From Anticarsia gemmatalis (Eukaryota; Arthropoda; Insecta; Lepidoptera; Erebidae), in assembly GCF_050436995.1 (NCBI RefSeq), contig NC_134764.1, forward strand, positions 6,510,001-6,574,000: a DNA stretch of 64,000 nucleotides, in the 5' to 3' direction. The notes under the pieces are model-generated. The model searched no databases. It had not been told where the DNA came from and saw nothing but the letters and a program-made list of their open reading frames with translations. Below are positions 14,032 to 26,000 of the stretch, one piece after another (within the stretch, counting starts at the first letter, position 1; every line of letters begins with the position of its first letter). The translations under genes were made by a program, and so were the position numbers.

Positions 14032-17000
14032 CTACAATTGGTAGCCTGTTCTCATCTGATGGTTGGTTTCAGCGTCAGGCTGGTGGATGAGTGGCGGTGA
14101 CAGTGGGTCCTCGCTTGAAGTTATTGTTGTTGACGGTGGTACACCTGGAAATAAAAGTTGAAATAAGTATTAAGATTCGGATCAATCTCTAAGGTTAAGC
14201 TACACTTGCCGAGGTTATTCTGTGGATGGGTGACCATCTTACACATATAGAGTTCCTCCGTGTTTCGGAGGGCCTCTATATGTAATATCTGACAAGCAGT
14301 CGTACCGAAGGGTATGGTGTTATAACCCAGGTAACTAGGTTGCGGAGGTCCAGCCCCCTGGCTGGCGAACTCGGGGAAGTTTTCCGGCCATTGCACAAGG
14401 GGGCATAGTGGGGGGACGGCACCCGTGTGTTGGGGCGTCGTCCCACACTGTGGAGGAGTCCACATTGTGGACGGCCGCGTCGGGGTCGCGGATGTGTGCC
14501 TAAAGGCGTTCCCGTGGCCTCGGCACTATGCGGCGAGGAGGAGGCAACACCTTGGTGGTTTAGTGGGTAGGCCTAGCTCTTCTGGTTCGGAGAGCCCCAC
14601 ATACCCCAGCGCTCCCCCGGGCGCTGGGGATGCAATTTCATGCATTAACCAAGTAAAAAAAAAAAAAAAAAAAAAGGTTGCGGAGGTCCAATAAGCAGTC
14701 GCTCCATATAAAATACTGGTATCCAGCTGCATCCGGTGAGACAAGAAGCCGACTCCAACATAGTAGCAATAAAGAGTAGGCTGATGATGTGGTTTAACTA
14801 CTTTTTTATTAGGCAGAGAGTATAATGATGTGTAATGTAACGAACCTTCATTCTCGTCTTCTTCAGCGAGCCACTTTTGTATGTCAGTCTGGTACATGCG
14901 TCTTTGCAGGACCTCCTTCGTCCGTGGACGGGAGCCGATGAACGTTACCTCTGACTGCAAGTAAACAAAAACATCTTGAGTATAAAACATTCATTAACTA
15001 AATGTAATTTAAGTGTCTCTGTATAAAATCGTTTACATATTTTGATGTTTATTTCTTATAAAACTTGGGGTTCTCTAATCGATTATGAACCCTCAGGAGT
15101 TCATTAGTAAAGATATTAATTCCCAAGTGTTTGTTAAAGTAAGCTATAGCACCATTATATGCGTTATATGTCCAGAAGATAAAAAAATCTGAACTTAAAA
15201 CTCCCACTCTGGAAAAAATACCATGACTAGCAGTGGGATAGTAATAGTTTCAGATGAAATTGAACTTACGCCAGGCGGGAGATGTGGCCTGAGCTCATCG
15301 GCCAGGCTTCCACTGGCGCCCAGTCTTTGGGCCTCCTCCCAGCTCGTGTGCACCTCCTCGTGCAACAGTTTCTCCTCTGAAAACAATGTAGAAATACAAT
15401 CATCAAGAGAAAAAGGACTTGGCTTTTGTTTTCATACGTTTTACTCCATCGAGATGCCATTTATACTCGACGTGATTGCTCCGAATTGTAAGTTGTCAAT
15501 TTATACTCATATTTTAGTAAAAATTATCGCTCAAAATCGCTTGTTAAAAACTGTATTAACGTGTAACGGCATTGTTACGATATTTATTCTTACTCACCAT
15601 CTCTCTTGGTAGTGCTACGTTTGTACTGTATCCTAAATCGGAACGCCTCCAGTACACTCGCCACCACGATAGTCAATACGACCATCGTGAATAGATAGAA
15701 TACCTGAAAATCAAATAAAGATGCTCATTTATTTACTCTTATAACATAGTCTTCAATAATGGTCTAAGCGAGTGCTTATCGTTACGTCTTAAGAAAGTGA
15801 GAGTTTCTTCATTTTTATAGGAACTTTCTGAATAAAAACCTGGAATCATTCAATTTGTTATTTCCATCTAAATATCCCTGAAGGGCTATTTCCTACCACT
15901 ATGGACTAACCAAGCCTAACTAGCTGTCGGCATTTTTTCAAACTGTAAAGCGCAATGAACCGACCGTAAGAAGATAAAGGTCCCGTTTCGCTTATGATTA
16001 AGTATTAGATAACCTATCTGCTAAATAAATTGGCTTTCCATCTGATTAATCCATCTGACTGTTATCTTGAAGTAGTGAAACTAGTTCTAAGTATCTGATA
16101 GCTCACGAAATAATCCCTCACCATAAAATATATCCTGCTGAACTGTCCGGACACGGTGGCGTACGCGTTCATGAGTATGAACCAGTTGTTGACGACGGTC
16201 AGCTCGAACAGCGTCACGCCGCTCGTCACGATGTTCTCGAAGTTGTTCAAGTAGTAGTAGCCCAGCGCCGTGGAGCTGTTCAGTGAGTACTTGTAGAAGT
16301 CTTCCACTGTCGTGTTACTGGAATAAGAGGGACGTTATTAATCAATCTGCAACCTATTTTTATCAAACTGCCGCGTGGACATTGGCTTTAAATTTCACTT
16401 GTATTTACTCATAAGTAAATAGCGCGTTTAAACAAACTTTTCAACTATACATTAAAAGTATATAAAGGTATATATGGATCAAATAGCGTCGTGATCAGGC
16501 CGTTGTGAAGGAAAGAGTGCAGGTGGTGGAATAGATCGACGTTGTCATTGTTAGGTCTTTATCACTCGCACTCCTTTTGCAGCGGCTAGCGGTTATATTT
16601 AGAGACACAAAGATACTTGGCGTTTGCTACAAACTAAATTAAACAGGGTTGACCGAGGAACCATCTAACTAAAGGATTAGTAGATGTTACTCACACACAA
16701 CAGTTCCTGAGATCGTAGGACGCGAACAGCTCCATGCCGATGATGGCGAAGAAGTAGTACATGACGAGCATCACGCAGCCAGCGGAGGACATGAGCGGGG
16801 ACAGCAGCACCAGCGTGCCGAACACGTCGCGGTAACGCTTCTTTAACTTGTATAGACGCATCAATCTGTAATGTAACATTATTGCATAAATATATTATAT
16901 TTTTGTCACCTTATAATCAAGGTTGCCATGATTTGCCATGATTATAATCAAGGTTGACATGGTTCGTCACTGTCTCCATGGTATAAGGGGTAGGAAATTA

Positions 17001-20000
17001 AGCATAAAACAATAAAAGAAATGCGATAAAGGTTTTCTTACCACTATCGCCTAATACATAATGAACTATTTATCAGCGCCCCTGTCGCATTTGGCCAGAA
17101 CTATTCTTTAAGTCATTTTAATTATCAAACGCTCGCTAGTTGCTAGAATCGACCACAGAAAATTGCGCTACTGCATTACTCAGTCGGTCAAACGTAATTA
17201 AATAGATTGAGTGAGTTGAGTGACCGCTTGTTAAAGATCGAGACAAAAAAACTGACCTTTGCCCATACATCACCATGGCAATTTCTTCAAAGACCTACAT
17301 TTCTTACCTCAACGGCCTGAATATAACGACAATGAACAGCGTGGGTGCAATGCTGAGCAGCACGGCGCCCATGAGCGCGAGCAGCGTGACGCTGAGGTCG
17401 AACACGTTCCAGCCGCTCTCCAGGTACGCGCCCAGGCCTGACGCCATCATACGTAGCGCCGCCTCGAGCAGGAACACTGGGAAATTATGTCATAACTATA
17501 ATAATAATCAATAATAATCAGTCGTAACTATAGTCTATATAACGTTATTTAGGTATATCTTCTTAGATATAAAAGTCGCATGAATTACGTAAAATTTTTG
17601 AGTCTCTTGCCACGCAGGTATGACGCAATTTAATGCTTCAAAATTGATTTGGAAGTTCCTCGTTAGGTAAGCCATTAGTAAGATTTGCAATTTATGGTTA
17701 AAACTTTACACGCTTCCGTCACGTTTCGTAATTCCATAGTATAGTTAATCATTAAGTGGATAATCCGGATCCAAAGTCTCTGACATCGGCACTTAGAGCT
17801 ACGTTATTAAGATACACTTACGTGTAAGGAACAGCCACGTGTCCCAAGAGGCACACAGCAGTCTGGCGCTGTCCTGCAAGTCTCCCGCCGCCTCGCACAC
17901 GCGCAGCACCAGCGCTACTCCGTTACCCACTATAAGAGCATCTGCAACAAACAATATCACACTTTATGTACCTTTAGGTACCCTTCATATTGAAATGGAG
18001 GCAAAAAAAGCAATTTCTGGGGATAATTATTTTTTGTGATTCTAGCTTATTTTTGTGGCTGTCATATTATTATTTTTACATTTCGCGATCACAATACTTA
18101 AACTACAGAGACCTTTTGATTTGGGATGCAAAAACTGTCTACCTTCAATAATAAAGCTCGTTTCTTCTCAATGTTTTTGTCCATTACAAAAGACATAAAA
18201 ATAATTAAAGATGCTTACAGATAAGGTATTCGAAGTAAGGCCAGCGCACGGCAGCAGCGGCGGCCCGGCCGAGCGGCTCGAGCGGCGACTGCGCGTACCA
18301 CGGCGCGCGCGACTGCTGCCCCGCCCAGCGCAGCGCGAACACCTCGTACAGGTTGGCGAACTCGCCGCGCGACAGCCCGCCCGACGACGACTGGTTCAGC
18401 TGCTTGAACATCAGGTACACGTCCAGGCTACCTGCAACATGCCATATTAGTTCAGATTACCGATCCAACATGGGCCTTGAAAATACAATACTATTACACA
18501 TGTTATGTTTCTTTCATGTGATCGTTATCTCTGCTCTGAAAGGCATGCGGAATATGTGCTGTCAAACACAAACAATTTTGCTACATCATAATGAACGACT
18601 TTTAAATCCGCTCGGGAAAGAATTGGAGGGCGCGAATGGCTTCGATTGGCCGATTGGTAGAGCAGTCAACCGAGAGTCGTACTGGGTCTACGTTCATCTT
18701 GTTTTCTATAACATCTACTAGTGTTCAAGTTGTTTGGCAACAACTATATCTAGTATCAATACTAACTGTAGTGTGGCGCGTAGTGGCGCATGAGTCCAGC
18801 AAAATGTCGCAGACGAACAGCATGTGGCGCACGACGTGACACCAGCAGGCGGAAGGCGTGACGCGCAGCACGACGACGGTGCAGCAACAATGCGCGACAC
18901 TTCTCGCGTTCGATGCGCGTGAACGTCTCGTACACCACGGCCAACATCTGCAAGAAGAGGGACACAACTTTAAAGCTAAGTTTTCATTCCAAACATAGAT
19001 TAAAATTCTGGTAAAGTCCAGAAACTAAGTAGAGAGCCTTGTATAAAATTCATAATTAGGATCATCAGTGACTTGCATTCTTACGCAGCTGTTTGATACG
19101 GTATTTTGATAATACACAAAATACTACGACTATTTATAGCGCGTGGTAGCAAAACATGGCAAGTTGAAAGTAACACCATTTCGATGATATAAATACGCCG
19201 TCTATTCCTAGGCGCAGCATTTACCCCCGGTTTCTGAAGTACATTTTATATTTTATTATTATTTTATATTTTATTACAGCGTTTTTTTATGAGTTTTGAC
19301 GTTATTGAATAGATAAACTACCGCTAAATGTACCTACTCAGAAAACGAGGGTTAGCTGGTAAAACTAAAAGATCAGTAAAGTTTTGTGTATGCGACGTAA
19401 CTTACCAAGTTCATAAGTACATAGAGCACAGTGATGATGTACAGGATGAAGAACACCGCGTACCATTTAGACTTGGCGTACGATGGCATCATCACGTCAG
19501 GGAAACTGGAAAGCAATTAACACCAGAATATAGTATCTATAATAATATACAGGGTGTAAACGACGGTTAACCGAAAACTTCAGTGTTAATTTTGTGACAC
19601 TAAATGCGCGAAATTTACTTCAACCATTTTTCTCGGAAATGATTGGTTCCCGAGTTAGTCATTTTTGAGCATTCAATGTATAGTGAACAACGCGATATAT
19701 CTCCGCGCATGCCTACGAGATTTCTGGCGGCAGCGGCGCGCTGAGCGACGACATGTCGCGACGCGTCGTAGGTATCAAAATCAAAATCAAATCATTTATT
19801 CATTTAGGTCAAATGTTGACACTTACGATAGTCGTTACAATTACTGAATCTACCACTAGCTCGGAAAGGGGGTAGAGCCTTATGAGAAGAGCTAGCGAGA
19901 AACTCACGGCCACTCTTTTCAATCGCCAAAAGTTTTACAATGTGGTTGATACAATAATTGATCATGCGAGGAGCTGCCAACAATCAGCGGTACGTACGCG

Positions 20001-23000
20001 TACCACCACGTCTATGCGCTCACTAGTATGTATTATTAGATAACAATCTCATGTATCGTTTATGGTAGGTATCGTAAATACGCTCGTATGTTACAATAGC
20101 TCATAGTAAAATTGTAAGTAGGTAGATACCTACTTGGCTTACGTGAAATCAAACAATAATAGCAAAATGTAACCAATAATAAGAAAGTGCTAAAACGAAT
20201 TGTTATCAATGTCTATCAACACGCAATTACCTGGTGTATGGCGAGAGTTTGAGTAGGTACCTTTGGATCCGGACGTACAGGTGCAGAGCACGCCGTGCAC
20301 TTCCACGTGCTTCACCATACATAGCACATCAACATTTCTTCCTATTTACGAACACAACTACACTTCGAAAACAATAACAACAAAAATAATAACAATAAAA
20401 ACACTAACAACTCAAAACCGCAACAATAACAAGTAATAATAAACAACAGTTCACACACGACACGACGAATAGGACATAACGAACGACACCGGTGAAGAGC
20501 TTCCGTCTTCCGCGAGCGAATTGCTCGAACTATCAAAGAGAGCCGCCGGCGCGGGCGCCTCTCCGCTCACTCGCGCTGCCCCTCGCCCGCGCCACCCGCT
20601 CCCTCCGCGCCGTCCGTGCGCGCGCCGCCGATTTGGTGACGAGCCACGAGTTAGGATCCCAGCGAGAGATTAGATTGAATAAAATATTGATGTGGCATTA
20701 GGTACTATTTTTACTTGTCACAGTTGTTACTCGTTGCATTGTAGTTTTATTCAAATACCGAACAACATTACAAACATTATTGATGTAAGTTTAAAATACC
20801 TACTTTGATATTTAATAACATAAAATCAGATTAAAGTAAATAAAATAAACACGAAACGTTTATTTAATTAAACCATAAAAAATGTAGGTACATAACAATG
20901 ATAACAATCAATATCCATTAATATTCTTATCAGAGAAACTAACTTATCATAATTCATTATCCCCGGAGAATGAGTCACACCAGCACATCAAAATATGACT
21001 ATTAAACATACTGCATTAAATTTGTGTACTTATGCTGATAATAATAGTTTTTGTTTTATCAAAATCGGGTCAAAATTACCGAAGTTACAGCGTTATAAAG
21101 TTTCACTGCATTTTTAAATTTGTGTTGCTTCGCGCGCTATACGCTGACGTCACGTCGCTACAGACACGCTTGTTTGACTGCGGGTGATGCGGAGTTTTGA
21201 CTTGAAAAGTGATTTGCATTTAATATTTAAAGAGTCTGTGTATGTGTTTTAAATTTAATCATCGTGTTTTTTGTAAAATAAGCCTCCACTAAGATATCCT
21301 CGATCTCGATCGCCACGCACACAATCATCAACTAGACCCAGGTAAAGAAAGTTGAACTCGTATACTACTAATAATAATATATTATTGTGTGTAGTTAACA
21401 ATAAAATTGAAAGTTTGTTACAACTGGCATTACAAATAATGAGTGTTACGTACCTACCAAGTGTAAATTTGGAAAACATAGTTTTAATATAATATTATAA
21501 AAAAAAATTGTCACCCTGCCTCTGATTTTAGTCAGGTTGATGGCTATCATATGAACGCATGAATCTACTCTTTAGGATGTCTTATATGATTGGGTGTGTA
21601 ATGAGAACTTTTAATTAAACAATTTAATTTTGATATTATTAGATTTAATAAACATGAGTTCTTTTTTCAAAACAAAAAACCAACGCCAACTCAACCGCCG
21701 CGCTCGGCTCGCCGCCGCCTGTGAAGTCATTGAACTGCTTATTAAATAGCACCTATCAACTGTTTAGTAGAAGTTCATTGCTAGCTAGGTATGAACATGA
21801 TATGGCATCTTGATCTTGAGGAAGTGTTCAAAAGGCAATAAACTTCTATTTAACATTTGCGCTTGACAGTATCTGAACCGGGCTTTAAGTTTTAGATTAG
21901 GTGTCTCTTGCAAAAATATAAAACAGTTTAGGTACATAGTACAGAAAAAAACATTTTTTGGGGTGTTTTTTCACTGGAGTTAGTACACATAGGAACAATA
22001 CAATATTTTCTAACCATTTTGTTTGTCCACTATAAGCAAAACAAATTATTTAAAGCGAAACCGCGAGAGACAACGAGCCTATGTAGGTATCGGCAAGTAC
22101 TAACGAAATAGCAGTGTCGTGAGATGACGTCACACGTCCGTGCGGCCGCTTCGCCGGAGTTTGGCGCGAAGGCCATACTTTGACGTTTAATATCTCGGTC
22201 ATTTTTGAAGATACGAAAAAAATAAAAACAGATTTTTTATCCTTGAAGTACCTAGTTTTTAAATATGCTCATAACAAAATTCATTGGTGTGACTCATTAC
22301 TTAGCATTCATTTTGTCGCATCCCATCTATGTAACATCCACGCGCGGTCGCGGCGTCACGCGTCACTACGGCCATCTACTTTTCGAGTCGCACCGCGCTT
22401 GTATGAATGAGCGTGTAAATATCGAATAGAATAATAAGTTTGCAAGAACAAATAGAACAAAGCGACAATACTTGTTAAATTGTTTATTAGAGATTTTTAT
22501 AGCGCTAAAGAATATCAATAGGATTTTTTGTCGTTCTGTATGTATTTGTACGTGTAATAATAATAAGATATCACACATTTTAAATCTTATTAATGTACCT
22601 TTTATCGGAGAGCGGGATAATTATGTCATTTTCATTTTTAACATAGAAGAACAAATACTAAGTAACGCTGCATACTAGTGAGAGTGAGGCTGACAGCTGT
22701 GTGCGTAATCGTGTCTGTGTGGCGCGCGTAGGTACGTCGACCGTCGCGGCCGGCCGCCGCCGGCGCGGTGTCGTTGGCCGCGGACAGCTGATAGCGAATT
22801 TATACGTTGTTTTAATCCATTGCTGTTTTTTGTGAAAAACAGTAATATGACGGATTTTTTCTCATATTCATGTTGCACTGTGTAGTATTAACGAAATAAT
22901 ACCGAAAAAAAAATAAAAAAACGCATAAAAAATCGGAAAAATCATGAAAAAAGCGATGAAAATTTTCAACGCCATAAGCACCAGAATCATGTCTAGAATC

Positions 23001-26000
23001 ATTTTTTTTTCGTTTTCGGTAGCCTGTCTGTTACACCCTGTATAGTAATTATAGTTCGATGGAATTAAAACACCTTTATCAAAGGTACGTTTGGCGATTA
23101 ATTTTCAAAAAGTAATGATAAAGGTTACTTACTTGGCTGTAGTAAGTAACACGAACATGCTGACGAAAGAATCGCTAATAGTCTGGAAGTGGCCGTTATC
23201 AACGTGCTCGGAAAATAGATAGAAACCAAGGAGCGAATATGTGGCCACGAAGAACATCAGTAAACCTGGAAAAATATAAATCAGATCAACATTTTGCTGT
23301 TAATTTCAAACAAAGTTTTAACGAAGGCGTTTGATAGGCTTATGTAGGGCGGCATAGCAAATTAAATCATAGTCAATCTGTAATCCGTTCTATTGAATAA
23401 ACATTTATTCGGTAGTAAAATCCTCAAATTACTCTGGTTTTCAAAAAGCAATTAGAAAGGAATTTCAGACACTTTTTACGCATAATTTTGGGCGCACCTC
23501 AAGGAAGCATATTGGTGCCATTGCTAACAACACTTCCACTATTGCAAAAATAGTCTTTAAACAATAAATAACGCTTGTGAACCTACCTAACATATCAATA
23601 ATGGGTGGTAGTGACTGCAGTATCTGTCTGATGAACCGTCGGACGCCGCCGCAGTGTCTCGTGTCCACTAGGAAGATGGGTCGAAGCGCCCTGGTCACGC
23701 GGAAATGTGACGACTGTCTACACAACACGACTACTGCTTCAAGCACCATTATCAGAAGCGTTATACCCTGAAACATTACAATGGATTTCAATATTTTAAC
23801 ACGATGCTGCAATTTTAATTAAGTCATTTATTCGTTGTAGTGATATACAATAATGTTTTACATTTATTCTTCTCGCCAATATAGCTTGGCGAGAAGTAGT
23901 AGTAATAAATACTTATATGTAGATTGTTATATATTAAATGTATTATGGTATTTGGTATATTTATGTTGAAGTTTAAAGAAGTTTCAATCGACATTGTATT
24001 TTGCGTCGTCTAAACACACGTTAGCATCTATTGACAGTCTCGCATTAGATAACATAACACAGCATTTATATAAAGAAAATACACTGCCTTTCACAGTTAA
24101 AATAATAAGAGCGGGACATTCGACCCGATACTAGCTAGCTATTCATGACTATATAGGTAGTGTACCTTGTGAATAACTCATCACTATTTTAAAGAATGTA
24201 ACCCTCCATACCTAACTTAGTGTTTGTAAAGTCATCCCCAAAGCCATCATTGCGTCATAGCCTCCAAAATTACCGATGTTACCTAATACCTACATTATAT
24301 TCATCATTTTCATATGCAAAGTTCATAATAAACGTGGAACAGCTGACATTTATGTTACGGATCCTGACATTTATAGGTAGTTTAGGCGACCTCAATAAAA
24401 TACGACGACCTGTAATATATTTTCAGACACTCATTCACGTTGCTATCGGAAAAAAATGGCTTTCGTATTATTAACTCTTTAACTAACATCAAGTTGTTAA
24501 ATATGTTTACAACCTTAATTGACGTTTCCATAATTGTAAATTTATGTTTGGAAAGTTAAAAAAGAACCTACGTTTGAATTCACATACTGTATATGTTTAA
24601 TTCCCTTTAGTCAAAAATATTATATAACTGAAGCTCAGTTATATAATATGTTGTACTGTCTCTATTTGAACAAGTAGTACACATCCAGCTTTAAACAAAT
24701 TTAGGAATCTTTGATTGATTAATTTAAAAAAAACCCCCGCACTACGAATTGCTCTGGTTTGCGGGGACTTTTACAAACATACAAACAACGGACACAAAAT
24801 ATAACCAGACCCGAAACAATTATTTGTGGATCGCACAAATTATCCGTGTGGGAATCGAACTCACGACCTCCCGACGCAATGATATCGGCGTGGTGACCTA
24901 AACCACTGCGCCACGGAGGCAGTCAAATTATTAATTAACTAGATTGTTTTATCATAAAGATGAATCAGAACGTTTTTCCCAATAGCAACACATTACTAAT
25001 ACTAATAGTAATTGATATAAATATGTTACCTTTATCATCGTCCTCTTATGTTTGAGTATCGTCCCCCAGCCGATCCACTTGAGCTTGAGGTGCAGTTCAA
25101 TGCCGATCACCGATAGTGCCAGCAACTCTATCGTACCGTGCGCCCATACTGGTAACTGAAAACATACAACGTCATGATAAATACCCAAATGTAATTAATA
25201 TTTCTTTTTATTTTTGATGTACCTATTTATTCATATTGCGTTAAAAAAGACAACTCGCGCAATAAGAATTGTTCTTTTGTCACGGGGACTTTTACAAACA
25301 TACTAATAGCGGGCACAAAGTACAACCAGACCTGAAACAATTATTTGTGGATCGCACAAACCGAACCCATGACCTCCCGACCCAATGGTAGCGGCGTGGT
25401 GACCTAAACCATTACGCCACAGAGGCAGTCAAACTAGAACTTACTTCAAAAGTAGGCACAGCCGGGTCTTCAGTGAAGGCTAACAGTATGAGCACTAAGG
25501 AAGCCAGCAAGTCCAGCCCATGATACCAAGGGTTGTGGACTCTGAGGTACGCCGGCAACTCTTCCGGGCTTGAGGGGTGGGAGTCGAACTTCTCATTGTT
25601 TAAACCTTCCTGGAAATAGCAATGATTACAATAAATTTAAGTGTTACAAATAACTTAAGACTGCTTTTTTATTTATATCATAAGGCCCGTCGTACTTGAG
25701 GTTGTAAGCAGAAATATATGAAACACAATCATTTTTCGCCATCCAACTTGTTGGTCCTAAATAATCCTGATATGAAAAGCAACGAGTCTTGACACCTTCT
25801 GTCATACGAAGCCCCGGGAAACTGTTGAAAACATTGATACAGAAACTAGAAAAAAACTCAAAAGCACTTTGCACGACCCAGGAATCGAACCCGAGACTTC
25901 GGAAAAAGCCGACGGTTAAAAACCTCGTCTTTGTAAAAAAGATTTGGCCGGACAGTGAATATAATTAGAGAATCCGTGCTATTGTAATATATCCGGTGTC

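Noticed and set aside
14526..14990. A 154-codon minus frame covering the TPCN1 exon and beyond
   Set aside because: Only 14954-14846 matches the channel. The rest reads into the SINE and the poly-A run and shows as a phenylalanine run. It was kept as a splice-retention idea only.
24732..24924. tRNA-like A and B boxes, considered as a tRNA gene
   Set aside because: No acceptor stem pairs and the sequence continues into a SINE body shared with three other copies. Only 61604-61675 forms a full cloverleaf.
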